In this document: positions 1 through 8,361 of the stretch, one piece after another | Numbering within the stretch: the stretch's first letter is position 1 | Layout of the letters: every line of letters starts with the position of its first letter | NCBI GenBank assembly: GCA_016763855.1 | Contig: JAESSY010000141.1 | Location: forward strand, 1-47,507 | DNA length: 47,507 nucleotides | DNA from: Pseudomonadales bacterium | GTDB lineage: Bacteria > Pseudomonadota > Gammaproteobacteria > Pseudomonadales > Azotimanducaceae | Reading direction: 5' to 3' | Program-made: the position numbers and the translations under genes | Notes under the pieces: generated by a model | Seen by the model: only the letters and a program-made list of their open reading frames with translations | What the model was told of the DNA's origin: nothing | Databases searched by the model: none

Positions 1-76
1 ATTACGCGTGTTCTATGACGATTACCACAATGATGTTACGCCTCACCTTGTCGAATGGCAATTTGAGCTTGAGTAA
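1..76 (+). CDS. 3' end of an unidentified protein gene (partial)
   Basis: The window opens inside a reading frame (phase from base 2) that runs for 24 codons to a TAA at 74-76. The visible C-terminus ends in PHLVEWQFELE. It is too short to assign to a family. It converges on the UbiA-like gene that ends at 131, with 54 bases between them and no clear terminator hairpin. It is called coding only because the frame is open to the window edge and the composition looks protein-like. Confidence 0.5.
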   Translation, partial: LRVFYDDYHNDVTPHLVEWQFELE

Positions 77-130
77 GAGGAGATTGAATCGGACACGCTC
101 AGAATAAATGCTACTGGCATGAGTTTAAAT

Positions 131-904
131 TTATCTAAGCAATGCCGGTGAAATCAGCCGATAAAAAAATAGATACACAAAAATGAGGGTCGTGACTAGA
201 TTAAAGCTAAAGAGCATGCAGATGATCGGCCATGTAATGCTGATAACAAGATAGTAGATCCAACGACCTGAAGTTTGATTGCTAAGGACGTGATCTTGTA
301 ACCAAGAAAGGTTATATCGTGGCTCTGCTCCTCTCTCCAATAAGTTAATCAATGGGAAAATGAATACCAGATAAGCCAAAAAAGCTGGGTCTGGGATAAT
401 CAATAATGCTGGTCCACAAAATCGCCCGCAGACAAGTAAAAAGTGTAACGGCACATTGATCCAAGATCTCAATTCATTGTATATGAGGAATGTAAGCGCA
501 ATGATGAGTAGAGACATCAGGAAAACTTCAAAACCTGCTGGATTAAATTGTCGAATCAAAGCGACTAATATGCCACATAGGAAAAGTCTGCAAACCAAGA
601 TCCCTATCCACCTATTTCGTACATATAAAATCGCGCTTGGTTCTAGGCGAATGGTTGGATTTTTTTCTTTGATAATCGTACTGGCATCATTCTGCAGATA
701 ACCCAATTCATAGAGGGTGTAGGTGGCGCACATGCCTAATATGGCCGTTAGTATTATTTCCCAAGATAAATCTCCTGTGAAAAGGACTATGGCTATCAAT
801 ATGGGTACTGGATAAATAGCGATCCAGGAGAGCATCTTAAGGGGCGATACTAAACGCGTAGTAAAAAAGTATGCAAATGATAGGTAGAAAATCCCTTTAT
901 TCAT
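131..904 (-). CDS. UbiA-like integral membrane protein
   Basis: A 257-residue, very hydrophobic protein with about seven to nine predicted membrane segments. Between the second and third segments it has ELGYLQNDAS followed by KNPTIRL. This resembles the first Asp-rich loop (N-D-x3-D, then a P-x-R/K-R patch) of UbiA-superfamily prenyltransferases, but the usual later Asp residues are not obvious. The family joins isoprenoid diphosphates to aromatic or sugar-phosphate acceptors in the inner membrane. The gene follows a HAD hydrolase gene by 8 bases on the same strand; HAD and UbiA domains are also known fused in one polypeptide, so this pair may be the split form. With the motif this degenerate, substrate and even catalytic activity are open. 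Confidence 0.55.
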   Translation of the reverse strand: MNKGIFYLSFAYFFTTRLVSPLKMLSWIAIYPVPILIAIVLFTGDLSWEIILTAILGMCATYTLYELGYLQNDASTIIKEKNPTIRLEPSAILYVRNRWIGILVCRLFLCGILVALIRQFNPAGFEVFLMSLLIIALTFLIYNELRSWINVPLHFLLVCGRFCGPALLIIPDPAFLAYLVFIFPLINLLERGAEPRYNLSWLQDHVLSNQTSGRWIYYLVISITWPIICMLFSFNLVTTLIFVYLFFYRLISPALLR

Positions 905-912
905 AAAACACT

Positions 913-1542
913 CTATTCATATGGAAGAACATCCTCAATATGATTGCGTTTCCAGAATGCCGCAGCAGATTTATCGTTTACCTTAAATACAGCGACTAGT
1001 TTGTTCACCAGAGGAGCGCAGTTCAGATCGCTTTTATTATCTGATAGGAAAACTATATCGTCATTTACAAACTCCTGCTTTATGATCTTATCTTTGTTTG
1101 CAAATAAATCATGTTCAATTTTCCCCTTACAAATCTGATTTTCATAAACTAAGGTTGTGGCGTAATAATGATCTGCTTTGACAGCGATTGAAACAGCTTC
1201 GACGATGAAGTCTAAGGATGATGAGAGTAAAACAATTGTGTAACCTTCGGATCGATATTCCGCAATGGCTTTTTTGACTTCACCAATCGGCTCTAGCGTG
1301 TCTACAAATAGACTAGCCGCCTGTTTCAATTCTAACGCGGTGTGATTTAATAGAAGCTTTACTGCGTTTTCACGGACGAAATCATAAGGGACTATTCTCG
1401 ATAGCACCCGGACAAATAAGTTTCTTCGTAGTTTCTTGAGTTTTTGATAGTCGACGTTGTCTGTAAAATACTGTTCAAAAAAGTCGAAGGTCGTATTCGA
1501 CTTATAAAGCGTAAAACAGACATCAACCAGTAATACTTTCAA
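913..1542 (-). CDS. HAD-superfamily hydrolase with Cys at the D+2 position
   Basis: 209 residues. Motif I near the N-terminus reads LLVDVCFTLYKSNTTFDF: the nucleophile Asp7 is present, but the usual second Asp of DxDxT, the general acid/base, is Cys9. Motif II is SSSLDF, a lysine-containing stretch follows (KGKIEHD), and motif III/IV is FLSDNKSD, so the HAD fold and metal site look intact. The start is TTG at 1542, preceded at about 10 bases by AGAGG. It lies 8 bases upstream of the UbiA-like gene and is probably cotranscribed with it. In HAD-UbiA proteins the HAD domain may dephosphorylate the prenyl-transfer product; that role is inference here. The Cys substitution could lower phosphatase activity or mark a distinct subfamily. 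Confidence 0.75.
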   Translation of the reverse strand: MKVLLVDVCFTLYKSNTTFDFFEQYFTDNVDYQKLKKLRRNLFVRVLSRIVPYDFVRENAVKLLLNHTALELKQAASLFVDTLEPIGEVKKAIAEYRSEGYTIVLLSSSLDFIVEAVSIAVKADHYYATTLVYENQICKGKIEHDLFANKDKIIKQEFVNDDIVFLSDNKSDLNCAPLVNKLVAVFKVNDKSAAAFWKRNHIEDVLPYE

Positions 1543-1606
1543 TTGCGAAGACCTCTAAGAATCTAACACTGTGAGTTTAAAATGCCTTCCCAGGATGCCC
1601 TTTTGC

Positions 1607-2419
1607 TTATCTTGCGACTAATTTATCTGCGCTCATTGGGCCATGTTCCATAAATGCATCGATTACATTGCTCACGCCCTCAGGTTCATGAATCGCAATG
1701 TCGTGTCCAGCTCGTGAAAAAACATGCAGACTAGCATTGGGTAGTCGTTGGTAATCACTGAGGTTTGCTGTAATTAAACTGTCAACTGCACCCGCAATCA
1801 TGAGGGTAGGTATATTTAGAGTAGAAAGCTTGTTTTCCACATCGAGATCAAACATGGTTTGCATACCGTCAATGATGTGGGCATCAGAAACTCTTAGTAA
1901 TTGATCAACACGAGATTCAAACCAGGCGTCAGTTTGAACCTCAGGTCTAAAACGCGAGGCCTCCATTTCTGATTTAAAATATTCACGGTCACCATTTTTT
2001 CTGGCGGTCATTCGTTGTTCAAAATAATGACCACTTGGCATGCTTTTAATACCACCACTGGGTATGGGTGCCATCAGTATCAGTTTGTTTAGGCGTTCAG
2101 GGTGGTTTAGGCCAAGTAGATAGGCAATACCGCCCCCCATGCTGTGCCCTGCAAAGGAGAATTTTTCCATGTCGAGGTGATCAGCTAAGCCGATTACATC
2201 TTTTACGTATTGCGAGAGATTATAGCCATCGATTGTATCTTCACTTTCTCCTGCGCCTCTGCACTCCATCAGGATGACCTGATACTTGTTCTTCAGAATT
2301 TGTGCAACGGGCATCCAGTTGTCTCTGCATGCAGTGTATCCGTGATGCAAAAGGATTGGTTCTCCTTCTCCCATTGTGGTGTACCAAAGTGTCGCGCCAT
2401 TCACCTTAGCCTTAGGCAT
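1607..2419 (-). CDS. alpha/beta hydrolase
   Basis: A 270-residue alpha/beta-hydrolase-fold protein. The nucleophile elbow is GHSMGGG (Ser93), the acid is Asp213 in AGAVDSL and the base is His239 in AGHDIAIHE. The oxyanion region is LLHHGYTA near residue 25, and ECRGAGESE is the usual loop after strand 4. The start is the ATG at 2419 because it has GGAGAG about 6 bases upstream and MPKAKVNGATLWY is a normal family N-terminus; an open extension to 2476 lacks both. No signal peptide is seen, so it is probably cytoplasmic. The fold covers esterases, haloperoxidase-like enzymes and C-C hydrolases, and nothing here fixes the substrate. It is divergent from the small gene at 2539. Confidence 0.85.
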   Translation of the reverse strand: MPKAKVNGATLWYTTMGEGEPILLHHGYTACRDNWMPVAQILKNKYQVILMECRGAGESEDTIDGYNLSQYVKDVIGLADHLDMEKFSFAGHSMGGGIAYLLGLNHPERLNKLILMAPIPSGGIKSMPSGHYFEQRMTARKNGDREYFKSEMEASRFRPEVQTDAWFESRVDQLLRVSDAHIIDGMQTMFDLDVENKLSTLNIPTLMIAGAVDSLITANLSDYQRLPNASLHVFSRAGHDIAIHEPEGVSNVIDAFMEHGPMSADKLVAR

Positions 2420-2478
2420 GCATTCTCTCCGAGGTTGTGTCAATGGGCATTCAATCACGTTAAGTGGTATAAACAAAG

Positions 2479-2499
2479 TACAGCAGAATGCTGTATAAT
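2479..2499 (+). promoter_or_regulatory. candidate promoter -10 overlapped by a dyad
   Basis: TATAAT at 2494-2499 lies 39 bases upstream of the small gene's ATG at 2539. A perfect 6-bp inverted repeat, TACAGC-N5-GCTGTA (2479-2495), overlaps the -10 box and could be an operator. GC-rich GCGCC follows the -10 box; such discriminators are typical of promoters under stringent (ppGpp) control. No convincing -35 box is seen, so this may be an activated or extended promoter. Confidence 0.4.
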
Positions 2500-2538
2500 G
2501 CGCCGTTCATCAAACCTATATGGGGCTCAACGACGATT

Positions 2539-2721
2539 ATGGCCAAAAAATCTGCCAAGATTACAACTGAAGCTGAAGCAAGGGCTCAGTCTATTGAACA
2601 AATGACCGCGGCTTTTATAAAATCTGGCGGAGAAATTCAGCTAATTCCGAATGGGATTAGTGGGCAAACGTCTCTTTCAGGTCCTAAACACATCACAATT
2701 GAAAAGAAATCCACAAGCTAG
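2539..2721 (+). CDS. small SutA-like protein
   Basis: About 60 residues starting MAKKSAKITTEAEARAQS. The core is FIKSGGEIQLIPNGISGQ, matching the F-x3-GG-x-I/V-Q-x-I pattern seen in the RNA-polymerase-associated regulator SutA of Pseudomonas and in many small gammaproteobacterial proteins of unknown function. Both ends are charged. The frame is open from 2488, but ATG 2539 gives the lysine-rich N-terminus common to such proteins and leaves room for the TATAAT at 2494-2499. It lacks SutA's long acidic N-terminal arm, so it may be only a relative. It converges on the cyclase gene ending at 2740. Confidence 0.6.
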   Translation: MAKKSAKITTEAEARAQSIEQMTAAFIKSGGEIQLIPNGISGQTSLSGPKHITIEKKSTS

Positions 2722-2739
2722 TTGGTGGGTTTTGTATGC

Positions 2740-5700
2740 TTAAATTTCCAGTGGATTTAAAGCATTGGTAGTCCCAATTTTTTCACTGGCTTCTTTATAT
2801 TGAATTTCATTTTGTTTAAAAGTTTGAGGACACACCGTTCTCAAAGCATCCAGACTAAGCACCGTTTCATAAGGCAAGTCATATTCGATTCCAAGCGCTA
2901 GTGAACTTAATAGAGACTCTTTTGCTGCTTCTCTGTCCCCTTCTATTTCAAAACTGATGCCTTTGCTATAGTGATAACAGGCTTTGCTAACGGGGAATAT
3001 TTTTGCAAAAGTCTTGAGAAATTTCTCAGTCTTGTTCGAGTACTCATCAGCCTTTTCTTGATCTCCCCTGTTCTTAATTGCAAGGTTGAGAATCGTTAGT
3101 TGTAGTGCGCCGCAAAAAAGCGTTATTTGACCTGGTCTCATAAGGAGATCCATGCAAGCCGACAATTGAGACAATGCGAGCTCAATACTGCCGGATCTGA
3201 TATTCAAGAGGGCTGAAATTGTAAGATGATCTAGTCGTTGACCATAAGGTAATCTGTCCAATAAAGGGGCTGCTTCATCCAGTAAGTCTTGAATATTTTC
3301 AAAGTCATTTAGGCGCACAAGCGCTCGAGCCTGACCTAACAATCCCCAACCGATGGATTGAGGATCATCGCGTCTAATACCTGAATTGTACAATGTACGG
3401 TAGGATTTTAGCGCCTGCGCCAATTCCCCCTTAATAATTAAAGCTGAGTTTCTTGCGGAAGAAAGGGTAGCCCAATTTCGTTCGTCACCGATGGACTTAA
3501 AGATTTTCAATCCTTGTTGGAAACTCGCCTCTGATTTTCCCCATTGCCCTAAACCACTGTAATAAGTCCCCGTCGGAATTGTAATCCAGCCAGCAGTGGG
3601 CGCATGATTGAGGATTAAGGACTGTTGACTGGCGAGATCTATGTAGTAGTTAGCAACCTTATGCAAAGGGATAACGCCAGAAACTAATCCCAGATTCGAA
3701 TTTGTAATAACAAGCGCCCGGGGCAATGTGCCAGATGCGCACGCTAAGTTAACAGCGCGTAAACAGGCATACACAGTGTTCAACTTGTCACCAGACCAGT
3801 AGTAAATTATTTGTACTTCTGCATGGGCTGAGGCTGAGGCGACAAGTACTTCTTGCCTTTTCGGACTTGGTTTACTTATCTTTTCTCCGCGTCGCGCATA
3901 ATAATATTGTTTGATGATCTCTTTAATGACGCTGAAAACAAGTCCTAGTTTTGTTTTTGGGAAAGGAGTGCCATAAGCCTTGGTTGCTTTTACATAGCAG
4001 CTTTTGGCTTCATCCAGCCTGCCAAGTCCATAACATGCCTTGCCTTGATAGGAAAGGAAGTGAGCAAATTGGCTTATTGGTAATTTATGCTCTTTGACCA
4101 TAGCCAATGCGCGGTTTGCCATCAGTTCGGCGTCTCGGTTGGCAGATTCATCCAATGCCTCTTTAGTCGCGAGAGAAAGAAAATGTAAGGCTTTATGAAT
4201 ATCTCCTGCCATTTGCCAATGGAAAGCCATGACACCCAACTGACTTCCCTGATCTTGCCTGTTAGCTTCGTACCAACTTGCAACTTGTCCATGAATCTTG
4301 CGACGTTGATCGCCGAGCAATAAACTATAAGCAACTTCTTTTGTAATGCTGTGAGTAAACACATAAAAATTGTCAGATTCTCGTGAGATTAGATTGAGTC
4401 GCTCAAACTCATTTAGTTGTTCCAATAGGGAGGACTGTGTTGATTCGACGGGATGGATAGCTTGTAGAATATCTATATGAAAGGATTTACCGATTACGCC
4501 GGCAACCTTCAAAGTCGTTGCCTGGGTAGAAGAAAGTCGATCAATTCTCGAAGTGATGATACCTTCAATGGTTTCAGGTACTTCAATTACGTTATTCTTG
4601 TTGCCAGATGAACCTTCGCTCATTTGACACTGACCGTCTTGAATTTCAATTATATTGTTGTCCCTTAGCGCGTATCCCATTTCTTCACTAAAATAGGGAT
4701 GGCCTTCAGCGCGGCTTTGGATAAGGTCCTTGACTGTTTGGGGGATCGATGTAACGCCGAGTTTGAGGCATACCAATTGCACAATTTCATCAGCGGCCAT
4801 TGGTTCCAAAATGAGGGTTTCTGAATTGGCCAAATCCAACAGCTCGCTTTTTTGATTTGGAGGTTCTGTCACAGGCCGAGACACTAACAGCATCATGTGG
4901 GGCGATAGCTCTTTGCTCATGGCCAAGAGTAAATTCCAAGATGCAGAATCCAACCAGTGAACATCATCAACGACGATAAGGTAAGATTGTTGCTGATAAG
5001 CTTTCTTCAATATTCCCACAACAACCCTTGCTGTTTGAAGGGCGCGGACTTCCCCTTCTAACTGTTGTGTGAACTCAGTTTCGTCTATTTCAACAGGGAT
5101 GATGGAGCTAATCAGTGGTAATAATTGATGTAAGTCTGAATCACCACATAGATTGTTCACATATTGTCTGGCGGCGCTCACTGAAGTTGAACGTGTCAGT
5201 TTCAATGCATCATATAAGAATTGCCGGATCGCGTAATAAGGAGTTGATCTTTCGATTGCATCGGCGTTTGCAGTGAGGAGCGCGCATTCATGCTTAGCTG
5301 CTAGTTCAATAAAATCTTCTTTTAGGCGTGTTTTCCCATAGCCTTGTTCCGCTTCAAGAAAAGTGATGCTGCTTGTATTGTTGTCAAATAGGTCGTCGAG
5401 TTTGGTAGCGAGTAGTTTTCTTTCGGGTGCTCTGCCAATGATAGGTGTTGATGCTTTGAATGCACGTTTCTCTCCGACCGCCATTTCACCTAAAGATAAA
5501 GGTTCGTAAACTTCTTCTGGATTGAGCTTGCCTTTAAGTTTTATATATTTGGGTTCAGAAAAAACGACATCCTCGGAAGTGCGATTGAATGTTGCGGTAT
5601 CACACAATATGCCGCCTTTAGCATTCTGCATGAGTCGGGCCGCGAGATTAACATTGTCTCCCATGATCGTATATTCGCGTCGTAACTCGCTGCCAACAAC

Positions 5701-6789
5701 GCCACAATAGACTCGTCCCGTACTCACGCCTATTGAACATCGAATGTCTAGTTTCTTGAGTGCTTTTCGAATGGCGAGCGCAGCTTTTATACCCCGGTCT
5801 GGATCGTCTTCATGAGCAAGGGGGGGTAAACCTAAAGCCGCAAGCAGGGAGACGCCTTTATCATCGACGCTTAATTTATTGATACTGCCCTCGTAGCGAT
5901 AACATGATTCCTGCAAAGCAATCATGATTTTTTGTGCGGTTTCTACCGAAGAGGAGTAATGGATGTCGGGTAAATTGACAAACAATATAGTCAGTCGTCG
6001 CAATTCTCCGAGGAAGTCGTCTAAGCCTGCATCGAGACTATGATTAACCGCTGCAGGTAAGTAATGCCGTAGACGAGCTTTTTGTTCGTCAATTAGAACG
6101 AGCTTTTCTCGATTTCGCCGCTTAGGAAGTTCGGCAATCTCATCTAACTGTTTAATGTCAGGCGCAATTTCATTCCCGACGGGATTCGCTGATGTGTAAG
6201 TTTCAAGTAGACTCCAAGCGGCGGCATGGGTCCCGACAAAGCCTGGTTCAATATGGTCAGAGACAATGCCAACCTGTTCTAAAGGTTTCCCGGACAAGAG
6301 GAATTCCCATCGTGCATATACGCCACCGACGTGGGCGATATTGATACTGCCAGAACTAATGGCAACACGTAATTTTAGCGCTATGCCACCGGCTTCGTAG
6401 TCTCTTAATTTGTCCTGAATTGCGATTCCGCACTGAGCAGCTCGCCAGGTTGCAAAGGCAAGGTCTTGTTCATCGCCTCGATCTTGCCAAATGGCAAGTA
6501 CGGCATCCCCCGCAAATTTAACGACATCCCCACCGTGACTTGTTACCAGTTCCACAAGGTGAGTGAAGTAGTCATTAAGTGTTTTTGTTAATTTTTCAGC
6601 GCCGATGGCGCCTTCTTTTGCGAATGATTCTGCAAGAGGCGTGAATCCTGAAATATCAGCAAACATCACGGCGCAGTGAAATTGCTCCCCTGATGCTTTA
6701 TTGGCTAGTTCATCGCCTGCGACGGCTTTCTCAATAATGAGTTCTGGTAGAAATTTGGCGTAGACATCGACTCTGCGATCTGTCACCAC
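2740..6789 (-). CDS. soluble adenylyl cyclase-type nucleotide cyclase with ATPase and TPR-like tail
   Basis: 1349 residues, no signal peptide or membrane segment. Cyclase domain 1 (about 36-200) has FADISGFT with metal-binding Asp45 and KFAGDAVLAIW with Lys91 and Asp95, the positions that bind adenine and metal in human sAC (Lys95, Asp47, Asp99). Cyclase domain 2 (about 265-430) has YTIMGDNVNLAARLM, keeping the spacing T-x6-N-x3-R of sAC's Thr405, Asn412 and Arg416. One complete active site can therefore form between the domains. Next comes an AAA/STAND-type ATPase: Walker A EAEQGYGKTRL, Walker B LIVVDDVHWLD. The C-terminal ~550 residues are helical and TPR-like. The likely product is cAMP. 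The start is GTG at 6787-6789, with only a weak AGGT upstream. By my rough alignment the sAC bicarbonate-site arginine is not conserved. Confidence 0.85.
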   Translation of the reverse strand: MVTDRRVDVYAKFLPELIIEKAVAGDELANKASGEQFHCAVMFADISGFTPLAESFAKEGAIGAEKLTKTLNDYFTHLVELVTSHGGDVVKFAGDAVLAIWQDRGDEQDLAFATWRAAQCGIAIQDKLRDYEAGGIALKLRVAISSGSINIAHVGGVYARWEFLLSGKPLEQVGIVSDHIEPGFVGTHAAAWSLLETYTSANPVGNEIAPDIKQLDEIAELPKRRNREKLVLIDEQKARLRHYLPAAVNHSLDAGLDDFLGELRRLTILFVNLPDIHYSSSVETAQKIMIALQESCYRYEGSINKLSVDDKGVSLLAALGLPPLAHEDDPDRGIKAALAIRKALKKLDIRCSIGVSTGRVYCGVVGSELRREYTIMGDNVNLAARLMQNAKGGILCDTATFNRTSEDVVFSEPKYIKLKGKLNPEEVYEPLSLGEMAVGEKRAFKASTPIIGRAPERKLLATKLDDLFDNNTSSITFLEAEQGYGKTRLKEDFIELAAKHECALLTANADAIERSTPYYAIRQFLYDALKLTRSTSVSAARQYVNNLCGDSDLHQLLPLISSIIPVEIDETEFTQQLEGEVRALQTARVVVGILKKAYQQQSYLIVVDDVHWLDSASWNLLLAMSKELSPHMMLLVSRPVTEPPNQKSELLDLANSETLILEPMAADEIVQLVCLKLGVTSIPQTVKDLIQSRAEGHPYFSEEMGYALRDNNIIEIQDGQCQMSEGSSGNKNNVIEVPETIEGIITSRIDRLSSTQATTLKVAGVIGKSFHIDILQAIHPVESTQSSLLEQLNEFERLNLISRESDNFYVFTHSITKEVAYSLLLGDQRRKIHGQVASWYEANRQDQGSQLGVMAFHWQMAGDIHKALHFLSLATKEALDESANRDAELMANRALAMVKEHKLPISQFAHFLSYQGKACYGLGRLDEAKSCYVKATKAYGTPFPKTKLGLVFSVIKEIIKQYYYARRGEKISKPSPKRQEVLVASASAHAEVQIIYYWSGDKLNTVYACLRAVNLACASGTLPRALVITNSNLGLVSGVIPLHKVANYYIDLASQQSLILNHAPTAGWITIPTGTYYSGLGQWGKSEASFQQGLKIFKSIGDERNWATLSSARNSALIIKGELAQALKSYRTLYNSGIRRDDPQSIGWGLLGQARALVRLNDFENIQDLLDEAAPLLDRLPYGQRLDHLTISALLNIRSGSIELALSQLSACMDLLMRPGQITLFCGALQLTILNLAIKNRGDQEKADEYSNKTEKFLKTFAKIFPVSKACYHYSKGISFEIEGDREAAKESLLSSLALGIEYDLPYETVLSLDALRTVCPQTFKQNEIQYKEASEKIGTTNALNPLEI

Positions 6790-6944
6790 TGATTTGACCT
6801 GTTGATCAAGTGAATTTCCTCTTGCGCTATCTATGGCTATTTATTTTTGTTGGTTAATCAGGCCAACTTTATTTTTACACGCTATCGAGATTACGCTATT
6901 TCTGAATAAGTAAAACCAGAAAAGTACATAATCCTAACATAACT

Positions 6945-6970
6945 AAGAGCCTATTCTCGGACAGGCTCCT
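6945..6970 (-). terminator. probable intrinsic terminator of dbpA
   Basis: Just beyond the dbpA stop on the minus strand, an 8-bp inverted repeat (AGGAGCCT / AGGCTCTT, one G-U pair) encloses a 10-base loop and is followed by the T-rich TAGTTATGTT. It ends the amidotransferase-dbpA unit and separates it from the cyclase gene downstream. Confidence 0.6.
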
Positions 6971-6976
6971 AGGCAA

Positions 6977-8359
6977 TTAACCTCGAATCCGACGAACGCG
7001 GAAAGAACGCCCTTTAAGCTTGCCATTTTCGATGAGCTTTAAGGCTTGATTGGCAATATCACTTCGTACAGCAATATATGTCCAATTGTCAAAGGTGCTG
7101 ATTTTACCTACCTCTGTACCTTTAATAGTCTTGTCGGCTGTCAACGCACCAAGTATATCTCCAGGCCGTACCTTCTGTTTTCTACCACCATCAATTTGCA
7201 ATGTTGCCATGGGGGCTGTGAACATTTTTTGATCAAACTGACCGGGAAGAGGTAAGGCCCTGCGAGTAAATTCCAGTTGGAGATACTCCTCAAGTTTGCC
7301 GATTTTATAGTTCTCTTTGTCACTATATAAACTGCAAGCTATGCCGGTTCTCCCCGCTCGACCCGTTCGGCCAATGCGATGTATGTGCACTTCCATTTCC
7401 CTGGCGACGTGATAGTTAAAAACAGCGTCCAAAGCGTCGATGTCAAGCCCCCTCGCGGCGACGTCCGTTGCGACGAGTACGGATATACTATTGTTACTAA
7501 ATCTCACCAGAGTTTGATCCCGTTTGTTTTGATCTAGGTCACCATGTAATGCGAGACAACTAAACCCTAACTCACATAAACCGTCGGCAACTTCTTTTGT
7601 TTCTACTTTTGTATTACAAAATATCAAAGTAGATAGAGGACGGTAATGCAGTAAGAGGCGATGAAGTGCGCCAATTCGAGATGTATCTGCATCAACCTTG
7701 TACAGCACTTGTTCAATATTCGACTTTTCCATTTCTTGTTTTATATGCACCATGACAGGATGCTGCATGAGCTTTTCTGACAGTAACTTAATTTGTGCGG
7801 GAAAAGTGGCACTAAAGAGGAGTGTCTGTCGCTGCTTGGGTATCTTGTCTAGTATGGCATCAAGACTGGATTGAAAGCCCATGTCCAACATTCTATCGGC
7901 TTCATCTAAAACAAAAGTTTCAAGGTGTTCAAGTTTCAACTTACCTCTTCTGAGATGGTCTTCAATTCGACCAGGGGTGCCGACGATGATATGAGCCCCA
8001 TGTTCAAGAGAACCAATCTGTGGCCCAATGGCGCTACCCCCGCAAAGCGTTAATACTTTTATGTTGTGTACTGTTCGCGCAAGTCGTCGAATTTCTTTTG
8101 CGACCTGATCTGCCAGCTCTCTTGTTGGGCATAGAACTAAAGTTTGGATGCGAAACTGCTTAACTTTGAGTTTATTCAAGATACCAAGGCCAAAAGCGGC
8201 TGTTTTCCCCGAGCCTGTTTTAGCCTGTCCTATGACGTCTTTTCCTAGCAGTATCTGCGGAAGGCTTTGTGCCTGGATATCTGTCATAGACAAATATCCC
8301 AGAGAATTCAGGTTTTCTAGGAGAGGTTTGCTTAGTTTAAGAGAAGAAAAATTTGACAC
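6977..8359 (-). CDS. dbpA: ATP-dependent RNA helicase DbpA
   Basis: 460 residues with all DEAD-box motifs: Q motif region TDIQAQSLPQ, motif I AKTGSGKT (Lys52), PTRELA, TPGR, motif II VLDEADRML, motif III FSATF, and HRIGRTGRAG as motif VI. The last ~75 residues are the DbpA RNA-binding domain (KVRPGDILGALT, then NGKLKGRSFRVRRIRG), which in the family grips hairpin 92 of 23S rRNA. That tail makes the DbpA assignment firm. The role is late assembly of the 50S ribosomal subunit. The start is GTG at 8359, 2 bases after the amidotransferase stop, so translation is probably coupled. Confidence 0.95.
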   Translation of the reverse strand: MSNFSSLKLSKPLLENLNSLGYLSMTDIQAQSLPQILLGKDVIGQAKTGSGKTAAFGLGILNKLKVKQFRIQTLVLCPTRELADQVAKEIRRLARTVHNIKVLTLCGGSAIGPQIGSLEHGAHIIVGTPGRIEDHLRRGKLKLEHLETFVLDEADRMLDMGFQSSLDAILDKIPKQRQTLLFSATFPAQIKLLSEKLMQHPVMVHIKQEMEKSNIEQVLYKVDADTSRIGALHRLLLHYRPLSTLIFCNTKVETKEVADGLCELGFSCLALHGDLDQNKRDQTLVRFSNNSISVLVATDVAARGLDIDALDAVFNYHVAREMEVHIHRIGRTGRAGRTGIACSLYSDKENYKIGKLEEYLQLEFTRRALPLPGQFDQKMFTAPMATLQIDGGRKQKVRPGDILGALTADKTIKGTEVGKISTFDNWTYIAVRSDIANQALKLIENGKLKGRSFRVRRIRG

Positions 8360-8361
8360 TG

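Noticed and set aside
456-701. 81-residue plus-strand frame inside the UbiA-like gene
   Set aside because: Antisense to a clear membrane protein gene, with no ribosome site and no protein-like motif.
2479-2495. LexA (SOS) box
   Set aside because: The arms are TACAGC...GCTGTA; a LexA site needs CTGT...ACAG, the opposite arrangement.
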